From the NCBI GenBank assembly GCA_022577435.1, contig JAKOON010000013.1:18421012-18485011 (forward strand): 64,000 nucleotides of DNA. The letters run 5' to 3'. This stretch comes from Embiotoca jacksoni. Taxonomy: Eukaryota; Chordata; Actinopteri; Embiotocidae. The position numbers and the translations under genes were made by a program. Shown piece by piece: positions 11,684 to 24,009 of the stretch. How positions within the stretch are numbered: position 1 is the first letter of the stretch; every line of letters begins with the position of its first letter. The notes beneath the pieces are model-generated. The model worked only from the letters and a program-made list of their open reading frames with translations, searched no databases and was not told where the DNA came from.

Positions 11684-12100
11684 TCGGGCTGGTTATCGTT
11701 AAAAAGTTTTGGATACCGGTACCTTGACTTTGGTACTGGTTGGTTCCTGAATGAATATTTTTACTACAAGTTTTATAGAATCTATTTTAAGAAAGAGAAA
11801 ATTACAACACGCATAACTGTCCCAGTCTTTAGTTTTCATGCAGTTTAGAAGGGGAGAGTGTAACCAGGGTTGTTTTAGTAGATGCTCCCTAAACGTCTCG
11901 CATGCAAATTATCGCAAGATGCTCCAATTTAGTGATGCTCCCTTAACCCCTCAAGCCAGCTGTAGACACTAGCTAGCCAGCACAGAGAAGCCTGCAGGTA
12001 CTGAGGTGTACTCAAGACTGATGTGTGGCCAAATTTTTTTTTGAAAATTTAGCAATTTGGTCGGTGCCATAAAAGTATCAAAGTTTGGTACTCAGCCCTA
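11684..12100. mobile_element. hAT-type MITE, family 2 (TAGGGCTG ends)
   Basis: A 417-bp element beginning tcgggctggttatcg and ending ggtactcagcccta. The two ends are inverted repeats of a TAGGGCTGGGTA(T/C)C type. Flanks are CTCATGGT (11676-11683) and CTCATGGA (12101-12108), an 8-bp duplication with one mismatch. A second, longer-diverged member lies at 59813. No coding capacity. It sits inside or beside another repeat (12110-12260). Confidence 0.75.
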
Positions 12101-12109
12101 CTCATGGAG

Positions 12110-12262
12110 GAGTTAGACGAAAGGTTCGGGGAATCACCAACAAAAGAAGGCTTCATCCTCTGACCTATGAAGGTCGGTACAAAATTTCACTGCAATCCAA
12201 TTGTGAAGATGTTTCTGTCTGGACCATAGTGCAGGACAGATGTATTGGCCATACTTCCCAAA
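12110..12262 (+). repeat. Dispersed teleost repeat fragment (family 4, copy a)
   Basis: Contains gaatcaccaa, ggcttcatcctctgacct, gtacaaaatttcactgcaat and ttctgtctggaccatagtg, a run of motifs found in a very common unclassified fish repeat. It directly abuts the right target-site duplication of the MITE at 11684-12100. The stretch 11600-11645 (gtacaaatttgtatgtg, attgttgagatatta) resembles the same family, so the MITE may have jumped into such a copy. Confidence 0.45.
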
Positions 12263-12569
12263 CCCAAACTGCATTCCGCCATTTATTGATTGTCTATTTC
12301 GAGTAAACCTCCACCGCTTCATGGATCGGTTATGATACCTGTATTTGAGCTTTGTTGACTCTCAAGGCTTTTGGCAGTGTTTCCGGGTTTCCACTTCATT
12401 ATTCTAAAATCTCCCAGAATGCAGAGCGACACACGCTCATGATTGATCTCAAAACCACTGATTTTATTTTCTTTTGAGGAAAATATTATGGATGGGTCTA
12501 AACAAGGCATAATTGGCCAAACCCACGGCAGCGCCTGACCTGCCAACAATCCAGACCCACTCCCAAGGT

Positions 12570-12920
12570 TGGCTGCCTCCATGGGAAATATTGTGCATTA
12601 ATTTCATTTAGTCTCCCCTCCAACATTCAATGGTAGAAGTTAATTAAATTGCTTGTCCATTGTGTTCATCCACTTACAAAGTTAATGATATTGTGCCGGG
12701 GAATTAAAGAGCGTTTTATAAAGCGCACGGGATGGGAGCTGGCAGGCACTACATTGCCCAGTTGAACCCTGTCAGTCGGCGGGCTTCTAGACCCCCTAAT
12801 TAGCGGTGAAATGGATGCTTCCATCTGCCAATTTCCTGCCACGCTCATCAGTCGTGCAGCCGCTCCTCTAACCTGCCCGGCAGAGGGGTCTAAAGCAATA
12901 AAACCATCACAGCAATGACA
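12570..12920. promoter_or_regulatory. Enhancer-like block, intron 4
   Basis: TAATTAG at 12797-12803 within accccctaattagcggtg, preceded by gtgcattaatttcattta, agaagttaattaaattgc and ggggaattaaagagcg. Repeat-free. Confidence 0.4.
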
Positions 12921-13219
12921 TTCAACAAAAAAAGAAAAGTGAATACGCGTGTACATGATATGACTCAGACTTTTAAAAGAGCCTCTTTAAAATGCTGTTT
13001 TTTTTTTTTTTTACTCCAGACCACATCATTGGCCTCTTCAGCATAATCCTGATGGAAAAGTTTGATAACTTTGTTAAAAATGTTCGATACGCACAGTAAT
13101 AGCACCTCGTTTCTGTGTCCAGAGAGAGCGGTTTGAATAAATGTCTTCTGATAAAGCAATAAGAAAGAAATGTGGTGGTGCACATTTTGCTGTAATACAT
13201 GCTGTTTACTTAGAGGAAA

Positions 13220-13560
13220 GGTACCAGGTACCTACACTTGGTCCTAATTAAAGGGAAAAAGTCTGAATTCATTTCTGCCCAGTCCCCAATTTCCTGCAAG
13301 GTAGCCATGCCCTGATCACTACGGAGAATGATTAATGCTCATATATATTCCAGCTGCGTATTTACTAATACCATGTTGCTACTTCAGCAGCTTTTAACGA
13401 GGACATAAAAACAGAGGATCAAAGTAAATGGGATTACACCTGTGGGGCCTGTGCTGCTGCTGACCTCTTAATGAGGTTGGGCAGCAACCATCCTTTGCAT
13501 GGCAGCACAGTGTGTATAAATTCATGGTTAGAATAAATGAAGTGGAGCGATGGCATTTGG
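13220..13560. promoter_or_regulatory. Enhancer-like block, intron 4
   Basis: Contains ggtcctaattaaaggg, gagaatgattaatgctcat, gcgtatttactaataccatg and ctcttaatgaggttggg. Repeat-free unique sequence. Confidence 0.38.
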
Positions 13561-14334
13561 ACACAGGTACACTGTATAAGCTGCAGGCTCAGAAACAGAA
13601 AACTAACAGATATGTTCTGCGAAGGGTCACTTGTATCTGCTTCATTTGTGAAAATGATGTGACTCCGGGTGCAATTTTAGCCTAAATGTTATCTTAAAGG
13701 GATATTTCTATAATTGTGCACATGATGTTCCATTTACCCGTTACAGTTGTATAGCATCTACAGGTAATGATGTCATCAATGTTATCTTTTCATGGGCTTT
13801 CAACTTACAAATGTACAACACAGTGTCTGCATTACAAACTGGATGTTTGGAATTCGAAACAAGAGGCAGAGGAGCTCTTTGGATTGCATTATGGGAAGTG
13901 TAGTATCCTGAGTTTTTTTGGAGTTTCGTTCACACTGGAGACTAAAAGCCAGGACATCTCAGCCTGTGCTGCTTTGATTAATTTTTCATTTAGAATTCTA
14001 GCGCTAACCAAATTTATAAGATAGGCCAGCCAAGAATATTTACGCTAAACATGTATGCAAAACACTATTGTTCGAATCACTTGGAATTCAGCACTATCTT
14101 CTCTCTAAGTATGGATTGATTAGAATATGATTTGAGCAATCTAGTTTAAATTATTCTGAAAAATTACAAAAATTGTCAAACAAATGACAGAAATTAAAAC
14201 GCTTTATAATTCTATATAACAAAGAAAGACAAGCAAATTGTAACAATTTAAAAGCATAAATAATATATTTAATATCACAACATTTTGTACAATAACTCAC
14301 CTCTGGCTAAATCCATCACAGTACAATAACACTG

Positions 14335-14599
14335 TTGACTGTGTTTCTTGATTTGTTTGTATATAATATATATAGATATATAATGTACTGTATATACTGT
14401 GCATTTTATATTTTATATTTTTTTTACTGCTATTTACTGCTATTTTATTGCTTTTCTATTATTCTATTCTATTCTATTCTATTCTATTATTTTATTCTAT
14501 TATTTCTATTATTATCTTATTGCTTCTGTATGCTGCTGTAGCGAAAAGATTTCCCCTCAGGGATTAATAAAGTAAATACCTACCTACCTACCTACCTAC
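14335..14599 (+). mobile_element. Non-LTR retrotransposon 3' end with (CTAC)n tail
   Basis: An AT-rich stretch with a TTCTA pentanucleotide array (about 14457-14520) is followed by tgctgctgtagcgaaaagat, ttcccctcagggattaataa and (CTAC)n at 14578-14599. The junction matches the element at 25855. The 5' limit is a guess. The 68-codon frame across it is low-complexity and not a gene. Confidence 0.5.
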
Positions 14600-15459
14600 A
14601 ACACTCATTTCTAAAGTTTTCTTTCTTGAGTTTCATTTAGGTATAATGGGTTCACGCTGTCACAGGTTTTTGCCTGATCAGAGGTCATTTGAAAGTCCCT
14701 TCAATTCAAACAACTACAGATCTTTGACTTTTGGTTGAGAAACATACTGTAAACACCAGTGAAAAGGACCTGAAGTCAGGCTGGCTCATTCTAAGGTCTA
14801 TATAAGACTCTGGATTGTAGCATACTTGTATATGCAATAGAAAACCACAACAAATGGCAGAAAACCTAAAACGGTTTGGAAATTCAGAGATGGTACATTT
14901 TCAGTGCATCCAGATGTCAATAGGACTTAATATGCACATTGTACATAACCTAAAGTATGAGAACGCACAGTATTTTAAATGAAACCGTTTTAATCTAATT
15001 AATGAACAACATTACAGCCTCTGTTGCACTCTGGTGAGCTAATTTTAACCAAAGCAATTTAACAAAGCAAGCAGAGCACTTTAAAGGTCTCTCAACCTCA
15101 TTATTAACATAATACTAACTTACACTAACTTCTAATAAAGCTCAGGTCAAAACACTGCAGTGCACAGTTTAATCAAAATGCACAGCTACTAGAACAGGAT
15201 GTAGCATGCATTTATTGACAAACAGTGAAGAGTACGAAGTGGGACATTTATAGCTCTAAAGGGAAATTTCATGATGTCTGTTCCTGCTAACAAGGTCAAC
15301 TTCTCAACTCTAAGTGTACCAGACATCTGCAATTGGGCATGAAAAGACCTTTCTTCTTCCCTCAAAGGAAAATAATCTTTTGAAAGCAATCTTCAAATAA
15401 AGCGTTGATCTTAAGAGGCTGGCATAACTGGCCACTTTCTCTAAATAACTGTGCTGTCC

Positions 15460-16030
15460 TGGCTTGACAAAATCATCATTCTAAAAGGGGATATGAAGAT
15501 GATGAATATTTGCCTTATTAGATCAAAGTCTGAACAATTGAGATATCCATTAGTAATTAAAGTGACACTACCTCCCTCTCTATTTTCTTAGGCCACTGCT
15601 TGGTTGCCAGAGCCATTATTCAATTGTTTCGGATGCGGGGGGATACAACGTCTTTAATATACTTATGCTCATTAATGTAAATCATATTTGGCTATGGATG
15701 TCCAATAATCAGAAAGAATATTTCAACTTGTAATTCCCCGTCTATAAAAGTATTCCCATTAGGGGAAGAGGCCCATGCAAATGACAGGTCTTTGAGATCA
15801 TTGATTTTTTTTTTTGATTTTTTTTTTTTTTTTTTTTTTTTTCATCCCTGCATTTTGGAAAGGCTGCTAATGTTGTCATGGACTGTTCATCAATCTATAT
15901 TTTTATCTGATTGAATATTGTGCCTATTCATGTGGCCTCATTTGTGAAAGAATTGATTCAATTATATCATACAGGCTGCAGGGAGACTGGAAGCAATGTA
16001 ATCTTAACTGATCACTGGAGTTAAATAAAG
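15460..16030. promoter_or_regulatory. Enhancer-like block with POU octamer, intron 4
   Basis: A perfect octamer ATGCAAAT at 15775-15782, plus attagtaattaaagtgac, gctcattaatgtaaatc, gtccaataatcagaaag and attcaattgtttcgg. It is interrupted by a T tract (15804-15842). Both sides look like slowly evolving non-coding DNA. Confidence 0.42.
15804..15842 (+). repeat. T-rich homopolymer tract
   Basis: Thirty-eight T bases broken by a single ga. It splits an otherwise enhancer-like block (15460-16030). Confidence 0.95.
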
Positions 16031-17727
16031 ACTGGAAAGAAGTTGGGAAAGTTTTTATGTATTGATTGGTTGCACAACTTGTTTACTTAGCTTTAATGGA
16101 CGTTTTTATTTTTATTTTATTTTATTTTAAGCATTTTTACAGCATTTTAAGAGGTGAAGCACATGTGCAGAGACATATGTCCACATCTGGGGTAGAGTGC
16201 CTGGTGACACAAGCGACTTTTGATGTCAAATAATCAGTATTGAGCAAATTCAACTCTCCCAGAGGATGCCGAGACGGCCGTCAGAGCTGTGATGTTGGCT
16301 GGAAAAGTAATCAGTCAGCGTGTGTCCAGTGGCAGCTTTGATTCTGTCCCTGTCCCACGCTGCCTGTGGCTCGCTCATGTGGCCTTGTAATGACAAAGTG
16401 GCATCCTTGGCTGCCCAATGAGAAACAGCTCCATTGCAGGGTCCCATAATGAAATATATTAGTTTGCTGCATCTTAGTGGCATTACTTTGTCACTCGTTA
16501 GAAGAAGTTATCGGGAAGGTCCCCATTTCTCAGCATCAAGGGCCCTTCCTCCTCCCTTAGTACAAACACAACTCTTCTTAAATGAGGGCAACATCGTCTA
16601 GATCATGAGCCATCCCATGAAACATCTATAAAATATGACAGCTTTGCACGGCACAGGGACAATCGATGGCGGCCTGCAGAACATCCTCGAGCCCCGGAAA
16701 CCAGAGAGCGCTCCTCTGCAGCTCGGGCCGGGTAGTCACCCCGATCAGAGCAGAGGGTTCAGTTCTGAGGTCGCGTTCGGAAAAAAATTATTTTTTTCCC
16801 CCGGCATGTAAAAAAAAAAAAAAATAAGCAGCTTTCTGTCTGTGTGCTGTCTGGGTATGAGCAGAGGCGTTCTCGGAGCACAACAGTGACCACAGGACCG
16901 TGAAGCTTTAGAGGAGTCTGCAAAAACACACGCAGCGGCTCGTCTCAGGCTAAGACGCCCGTCCGGTGGCTCTTTGTGGCCTTCTTTGTCTTTATGTAAA
17001 AACCAATGCTCTCCAATGATGTGTTATGTAAAATTCCCAGAGGCTTGATTTAAATGGTTGGATATCCTCCATGCTAGCTTAGTTATACTCCAGTGCATCG
17101 CCCCTAAGAGCACATGGACGCTGCATGAAAAGCAAATGTAAATGCAGCCTCAGCTTCTTAGATAACAAGAAATTATGTCATGGGTTTTTTTTCCCCTCTT
17201 ATTGTATTATTATAATAATAAATAAAAAAAGAGGACTTTTCTTACGCAGATGTTTCTTTTTGACCGTACAATCGCAGCATCCGGCCGTTTCCCGTGGCCC
17301 CCTCTTAAAAGACAGCTTTAGGATGTGAGAGCGGAGCTGCTGTGCCAGGGGCAAGAGTGGCAGCAAACCCACGTCTGCTCTCCTGTAAATATCACACCCA
17401 CAGAAATGTGGGAGGAAAAGAGGATTTGGAGGTCTGCAGCAGGTCTCCTGGGCCGCCCCTTTGAGAGCTCCACAGATGACCAGGTGGTAGTGTATTGTTT
17501 ATCATTGGGCCACGTGGCAGCAGGGCACAATGAGCAGCGTACAGTGCATCTGTTACATCTGAGAACAAGTCCGACTCACTGCCAGACGTGACTTGTTTTG
17601 CAGGTGGCATAAAAATAATGTGGGCAAATTGCATATTGACATTAACTAATCGATGGGAACTGCAATGTGTTATTTTATTAAACGGCTTTCTAACTGGTGT
17701 CCCTGTTTAGTGGTTCAACTATAGATC

Positions 17728-17747
17728 AACACACACACACACACACA
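17728..17747 (+). repeat. (AC)n microsatellite, short
   Basis: About 10 units. Confidence 0.95.
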
Positions 17748-18504
17748 AAGGATAACGTGCGGAATCCTTCTAAAGTCCAAGTTTGAACTGCTTTAACGAG
17801 GGATCCAACATGCAGCCATCGATGATCCTGCCTTTTTACCTGCATCTTTGTTGTAGTACTGTTTGTGTTTCGAAAATGTTTCCCCGTTGTGTTGACTTAA
17901 AGACCCGTCTACAATCAAGTTTGACTAATAGCTCTCGGTATATTGACCCAAAGTTCCTATTGTCACTGCCATAAATATAAATGTCATAAATAACAGCCTG
18001 GTATCCCGCCAAAGCAAGTGCAAACTCATCGATGCACAAAAGGATATCGTGTCGGTGTCACGTTTTGCCTCATTAAAGTGTGAAAAGTAAACGCCTGTAT
18101 GACGAGATCCAAAGAAGGAGGTCATGAGACGAAGGTCACGTGATGGAGGTCCTCTGACTAAGTACAAAAACGATTGTGGCCGGTTGAAGACATCCATGTG
18201 TGACCAGCCTCTTCTCAATCCCAGGGATGCAGAGTGGTGAGGTCCATGAAGGGACTGTCACCATGGAGACCGCTGTTCAAATCCGTGACAAAGCAAAAGT
18301 CCACATGGATTGCTTTTAAGTAAAATAAGTACGTAACTTGCATAACATTACGTGTTTAACTTAATGTATCACTTATTTTATTCCAAACCAAGAGGTTTTG
18401 GTGCTTAAGCCTGACCTAATTGCAGCCGTGTCACATTTAATTTCCTCTTTTCCTCAACCCAACCAACCTCTGCTGCCTAAACTTAAAGCACCATACTGTC
18501 ATGA

Positions 18505-18590
18505 CTCGACGAGGCGAAACGTGACACTGACGCAATATCCCCTAGTGGACTGACGGATGTATTACACACTTTGGCACGAAATCGGGTTGT
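18505..18590 (+). repeat. Dispersed repeat family 5, copy 1
   Basis: Core reads gacgaggcgaaacgtgacac, cctagtggactgacggatgt and attacacactttggcacga. The same core recurs at 22134, 26228, 38421 and, inverted, at 38076. No terminal repeats or coding potential are visible; probably the conserved part of a longer inactive element. Confidence 0.6.
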
Positions 18591-18999
18591 AAATATATGT
18601 GAATATCTTGAAGTGGTAGATTTGTCTCGGTTGCAGTGCTCGGTCTCAACTACTTTCCAAATGAACTGACTCTACTTGAGAAGAAGAGTTTGGCCTGTTT
18701 TGGTCAGTCAACTGTTCCAACACACTGCTGCCCAAAAGCTTTGTATCGCTAATAAAGACCACCAGAGGGTAATCTATACCAGCCGAACACAGGCTATTAG
18801 ATCATCTATGCAATAATCTACAAGCCCATTGACAGATTCATGCTCCTGAGGACTCAAATCTAAAGACTCACTAAACACAGAGGAGAAGATTCAGATCTCT
18901 GCACATCGGCATTCGGAAAAATGCTTCACTTCACATTCGGCCAAAGACCGCTTTGAACATTTTTTTTTTCCCTTTTACAGAAATGTAATTAGGCAGTTA

Positions 19000-19090
19000 A
19001 AATTAAGAGCATGAATTTAACCGAAAGAGCATAACATCCAATCTAATTAGAGGGCTCTTTAATGAGTTGGTAATTAGCTACAGCATGGTG
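19000..19090. promoter_or_regulatory. Paired TAATTAG sites, intron 4
   Basis: Two TAATTAG cores at 19044-19050 and 19071-19077, 27 bp apart, in one orientation, with further AT cores (aatgtaattaggcag, ctctttaatgagttgg). Confidence 0.4.
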
Positions 19091-19739
19091 CACACAGGGT
19101 GCTATTGTGGCTTGAACTTGTGCAGGGACCCTGCTGACTAGGGCACCCTTTGTGTTAGATTGGTTCCCACTTGGGAAACATTATTCACTGAAACATGGTT
19201 ATGCTATGCTTTATGCCTTTATAAGACACCACTTGGATATGTTCTGGGGGTCAGACAGAGGTTTGGACTGCTCGTTTCTGTAACTTGACGGGAAAAGAAA
19301 TGTCTAAATTACTAAAAGTTGAGTGTTTCATGAAGTGAAAGGTTCTGTTGATCTCAGGAAGTTGACGGTCTTGGTATAATTTAAATTTGAAAATAATCGT
19401 TCATGAAGTGGAAACATTTTTGCTTTCAAGCTTGCCTCAAAGACAAACAGAATTACATACGACATAAAGCGAGGCCAAAAAACCCACCCAACATGGGGCT
19501 GAGTGAGTGTTGTCAATGAATGGGCCAATATATTTGCTTGGTCAATCATAAGGACAGGCATGAAACAGTCCGGAGACAATACATCATAAGCGACTGCACG
19601 CTCCGCCCTCGACCGAAGGCACGGTGGGTTTCATCAGAGAGAGTCTGGTGGTCCCGTCGCTGTTTGTTGCCTCTCCGTCCTCCCGGCACCGCCCCTCATC
19701 TGCTGGAGCCCGTCTACCTCTGACCTCCAGAACCTCAGA

Positions 19740-20580
19740 GCGACGGCATTAATTTTCCTAACAAAAATCAATCGGCCAAGGAATGGGACAAGGAGAAAGG
19801 CCCTTATTACAACCAGGCGGGACACACCCTCTGACTGAGAGTGTGCGGCTGTTTTTATAGGTAATAGTTTAACGGAGGGTGGTGACGAGGGGACAAAGAG
19901 ATTACTCATTTCCCCTGACCCCAAAGATGAGTCATTCCAAATAAACTTACACGTCCCCTATTTAATATCATTAGAACAAGAGGCCTTAAGACAATTTTGG
20001 GGTTATTAGATGTGAAATTGTTCTCTGTTAATCATAAGGGGGGGGGCTGGAGGGGGAGCATATGAGAGCAATTTGTTTGAAAAGATGGCATTTGAGTTTT
20101 GAGCTTTGAAAGGGGGAAAATAATGCATTCAGTCAAGGGCAAAAGAAAGCATATGACTGCAAATTTCCAGCCATGTGGCTGTTTCATTTTTGCCGGTCTA
20201 TTTATACGCTGGCCGGCCGGACAGACTCGCAAACATTCCCCAAAATCAGATTAGGAAATTATGAGCCCTATAATTGAGCGGCTGCTTCGGCCGAGAGCTT
20301 CGGCTTCCTATCTCCTAATGAAGAGCGAGCGAAAAATGATTTAATAATGCAACAAATGTGTTTTATGAGCTATTAATATGTAGTGCATAACATAAACATG
20401 ACAACAATATTGGCTCCACATTTAAAGATTGTGAATAAACTGTCGGTGGTGGACAGAGTATAGAGTTATGACAGTTGAAGAGGAGAGGCCGGCGCTGCCG
20501 CAGTGCCTGTGATGCCATTACTCTGACAGCAAACGGGGGATCATGAGCCCGGGGAGGGAGGTACACTGACTGAGTGTGTG
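19740..20580. promoter_or_regulatory. Enhancer-like block, intron 4 (about 840 bp)
   Basis: The longest repeat-free enhancer-like stretch of the window. It has a consensus AP-1 site TGAGTCA at 19928-19934, AT cores (cggcattaattttcc, taatatcattagaac, gaaattatgagccctataat, tctcctaatgaagagcg, gagctattaatatgtag) and GC-rich separators, with only a short G run near 20038. Absence of frames with splice borders argues against an exon. Confidence 0.45.
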
Positions 20581-21970
20581 TCTTTAAAATGGCCTATGTG
20601 TTTAAAATGTGCTGCACAATACCTGCTAATTCTATTAAGTGCTCCTGTGGTGTGGCTGCGTGGTTATGGGTTGATGTAAATGGACGGCTGGTTGACTAAA
20701 CAATGCAATAGCATTAGAATAAGGTGATTGGATGACGGAGTGGAGTAGAAGGCCCGAGCCCGGCCACCTCGGGCTCTGCCAAGTCCATTACGTGTATTGG
20801 AGACATCTTGAGATCCGTCACGGCGAGCTGCCAGCCAAGACACAGAAGAGGTTGTTGTTGTTTTGTTGAGCCTTCATCGTCAAGATGGCTTCAACCTCGC
20901 GACATCCAGGTGGAGGTAATACAATCAGTCCAGGACCTCACAAACTGTGACCCCCTTTTTCAATCTGCACTGGAACCCTTTGGCTGTTTTAGAAAATACT
21001 GGGAGTGAAGGGCAAGCAGGGACTCCAGTTGTGTTTTGACTTTGCCACAGAGCCGTCGGCGTCTGATTTCCTAACGTGTTTCTATAAATTATTTGCAAAG
21101 CCGCAGGGAGCACAAAGTTAGAGACGAAGAGGAGAGCATGCAGCAACATTAAGTAATACTCCCATAATGTTTGAAGGCTGATTGACAACATACAGGAATT
21201 ATGGTGTTAACTCTTAATATATCTACATATACACAATTGAGGCAAATCCTCTGTTAATGTGCAGCAACCCGTACTGTACATCTGGACGACTATTAGGCCG
21301 GCGTTTGTCTGTAGTTCTACGTTAATACGCAGTGTTGAACTGTCAGTAAGGATAACAACAGTTAAAGTGCTTGAGCTTGTGTTATGTCTGTAACAAATAC
21401 AATATTGTGACCATCGGTCATAGTAATACCTTCTAAGTTGTGTATTCACTATTCTGATGGATGACTCTTGCCCTGTCGTGTATTATCCCTCACTTTTTTG
21501 ATCGTGTAATTAGCTGTCACATGTTCTGTTATTGCAGTGTGTGAAACTGCAACTACATAGACGATGTCCTTCCCCAACACCTGTTGATTTAAAGAAAAAA
21601 ATAAAAGAAGAATATACATTCTGCCCATCTACTAGTACATTTTAAAACCTAGAATAGCCAGACTCGCATTCAGTCCACTGGGAATCGTTTCCAGTCGTTG
21701 CATCCTACTAGGTGCAGACCTCTGGTTAAATGTGATACTATTGCAGCAGCCTTTAACCAATCAGCGTTGATCACCATGAGCACCGAAACTCTACCGCCAC
21801 TACAGCTACATTTAGAAAAGAAAACCCGTAACTTCAGTGTCATCGCATTTAACAACGGACACGGCCCTCAGTGGCTGTAAAAACATTAAAGCGAACAGAG
21901 TTTCCAGTCTGTAGAAACAGCAAAGACAACTGACAACAATAATAACATTTGATTTTATAAACGAGAATGA

Positions 21971-22012
21971 CAAGACTCCACTATTCACTGATGAGTGAAA
22001 AGTGGAGTCTTG
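21971..22012. repeat. 19-bp inverted repeat, 4-nt loop
   Basis: Arms 21971-21989 and 21994-22012 are complementary at 18 of 19 positions around the loop gatg. It stands alone, in AT-rich DNA about 120 bp before repeat family 5 copy 2. Confidence 0.85.
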
Positions 22013-22133
22013 ACACTCACGCACTTATGGGAGGCAGGTTGGATAAATACAACGGCCCAGTTTCACCAAACAAACCAGTGTTGCATACCGCAAGAAAGAG
22101 ACATGAATTTCTTTAAAGAAATCGTTTGCTTTT

Positions 22134-22225
22134 CGCGAGGCAAAAGCACAACATCGACACGCTGTCCTCTAGTGGACTGGCGGGTGTATTACACGCTTTG
22201 CCATGATAGTGGGCTGTACCGTTGC
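22134..22225 (+). repeat. Dispersed repeat family 5, copy 2
   Basis: Core reads gcgaggcaaaag, cctctagtggactggcgggt and gtattacacgctttgcc, followed by gggctgtaccgttgcac, a flank also visible after the 38421 copy. Confidence 0.6.
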
Positions 22226-22539
22226 ACCATTCATCCAAAAAGGAGAATTCTTAACTCTCACCAGTGCGACCACTGTCTCATGAATTTAAACACCATGTAG
22301 AAAGCAGGAATTAAGAGATCAAAAGAAATGTCCACAAACTTTCAGTGGAAATATTTCATTTCAGGCACAGCTAACGCATCAAAATACTATTTCTTTCTCT
22401 TTCTTCGGACCGGGCCCCTCACCCTAAGAGCCAGTCATTAAAAGCTCTCGTGTGGTATGTGATTGTTTGAGTGTGTTCATCGGAGACAGGTGTCAAGAGG
22501 TTGTTCCTACTGCTTTAATTACCAGACAACGCAGTGCTT

Positions 22540-23280
22540 ACACCGGAGGAGCCGCCGGCTTTCTTCAAACTGAGGAGAAATTGCTTGGATTTAATGTAAC
22601 GATTTCCCCCCCCTGATATTAACCAGCTGTGCGTGACACTGGGCTCGAGCGAGGAGATCAATTCCCCAGGAAAGTGTCGTCTCCTTCAGACGCAGCCGGG
22701 ATGAGAGGGAGAATCACGGAGCGGTACTTCCACCGCTGTGGGGGATGTTTGGATTAGACGCTGGGGGGCTCGCTGCAGGTGCCTCGCCCCCCCACCACCC
22801 CCGTGCTCCTCCCTTCTTCTGTACATGATACCTGGTGTGGGGGGCAAGGTGATCCCAGAGGAGGGAGGGGATATATATATACACTTAGGCAGGAGAAAGG
22901 TCAGGCGGGCTGAATGTGGCAGGCAAACAGGCAGTGGGGGTCTGGGGGGGCCTGGGGATGAATCACAGGAGAATTGGTGCATGGCAGTGAATGAATAACC
23001 CGCCATGGCTCCCCAAACCCCATTATTTCCCTCCTTCTCCAGCGGGGCCTGAAATTCATGTCTGCGCATGCTGCCAGTTCATTAGGGGGAGGATGTCATT
23101 CCTCTTCTGGCTGTGGCAGGACAGGCCAGGCGGGCCCCAGGAGGACCCGGCCCTGTTTAATTCCACATCAACCGCTCCACTGAGGGCCTTAATCTCTGCT
23201 TGTGTGATCGATACTATATCAGTGTAAATTAAAATGACAATTTTAAAGTAATTAAGCCTGTTAATGCTCGATTCAAATGT
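22540..23280. promoter_or_regulatory. Enhancer-like block, intron 4
   Basis: Unique sequence with ggcttcgc-poor, GC-richer composition on the left and an AT-rich right end (gtgtaaattaaaatgac, gtaattaagcctgttaatg). It is flanked by the long GT array at 23317. Confidence 0.33.
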
Positions 23281-23315
23281 CATTATTTGCCTGAGGAGAA
23301 GCAGAGGGTGGAAGG

Positions 23316-23316
<1 letters not shown>

Positions 23317-23412
<96 letters not shown>
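23317..23412 (+). repeat. Compound (TG)n-(AG)n microsatellite
   Basis: About 40 TG units followed by about 8 AG units. One of the two longest pure GT arrays in the window. Confidence 0.98.
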
Positions 23413-23938
23413 TGTGCGTGGGTATATATGTGTGTGTGGGGGAGTTTTTTTGGGAAGAGAGGGCTAAATTATGAGCCGTGTCCACAGTGACAGGTAAAAC
23501 GCTTAAACTGGCGCGGCCCAGCGTTGCCGCCGCGGCCACCAAAAGGAGGGCTTAACAAAAGCAGATTAACTCTCCACCCATGCCGGCCCAGAGACCTCTC
23601 CAATTTCAGAGGAGGATAACCCAATTGCTAAAATCTGATTTGTACAAGCAAACCCAATTATGGCCATATTAGATGAGAAGTGGCAGGGAGAGAACGCTTT
23701 GCCGGGGGAGGCAGGAAAAATAGAGCGGGTGGGAGGGGGTGGGAGAGGGTGCAGGGGAAAAAAAGAAACGTTACACAATAAAAATGCACTTAACTATAGA
23801 ATGAAGCCCAGCAGTAATTGTGTGATTCGATTATTTTTGTCTCCCTCCTCACTCTGCTTTTGAAAGGCTATTTAGAGTCATTGTTGGAGTGAAATAAATG
23901 GGACCCAACGTTAACCTTGTCCCTGCGTGTTTGCGTGC

Positions 23939-23957
23939 ACGTGTGTGTGTGTGTGTA
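23939..23957 (+). repeat. (GT)n microsatellite, short
   Basis: About 9 units. Confidence 0.93.
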
Positions 23958-24009
23958 TATCCCGTCTCATGTGAAGTGAGGTGATGTGTAAGTGAAAAGG
24001 AAATGAAAT

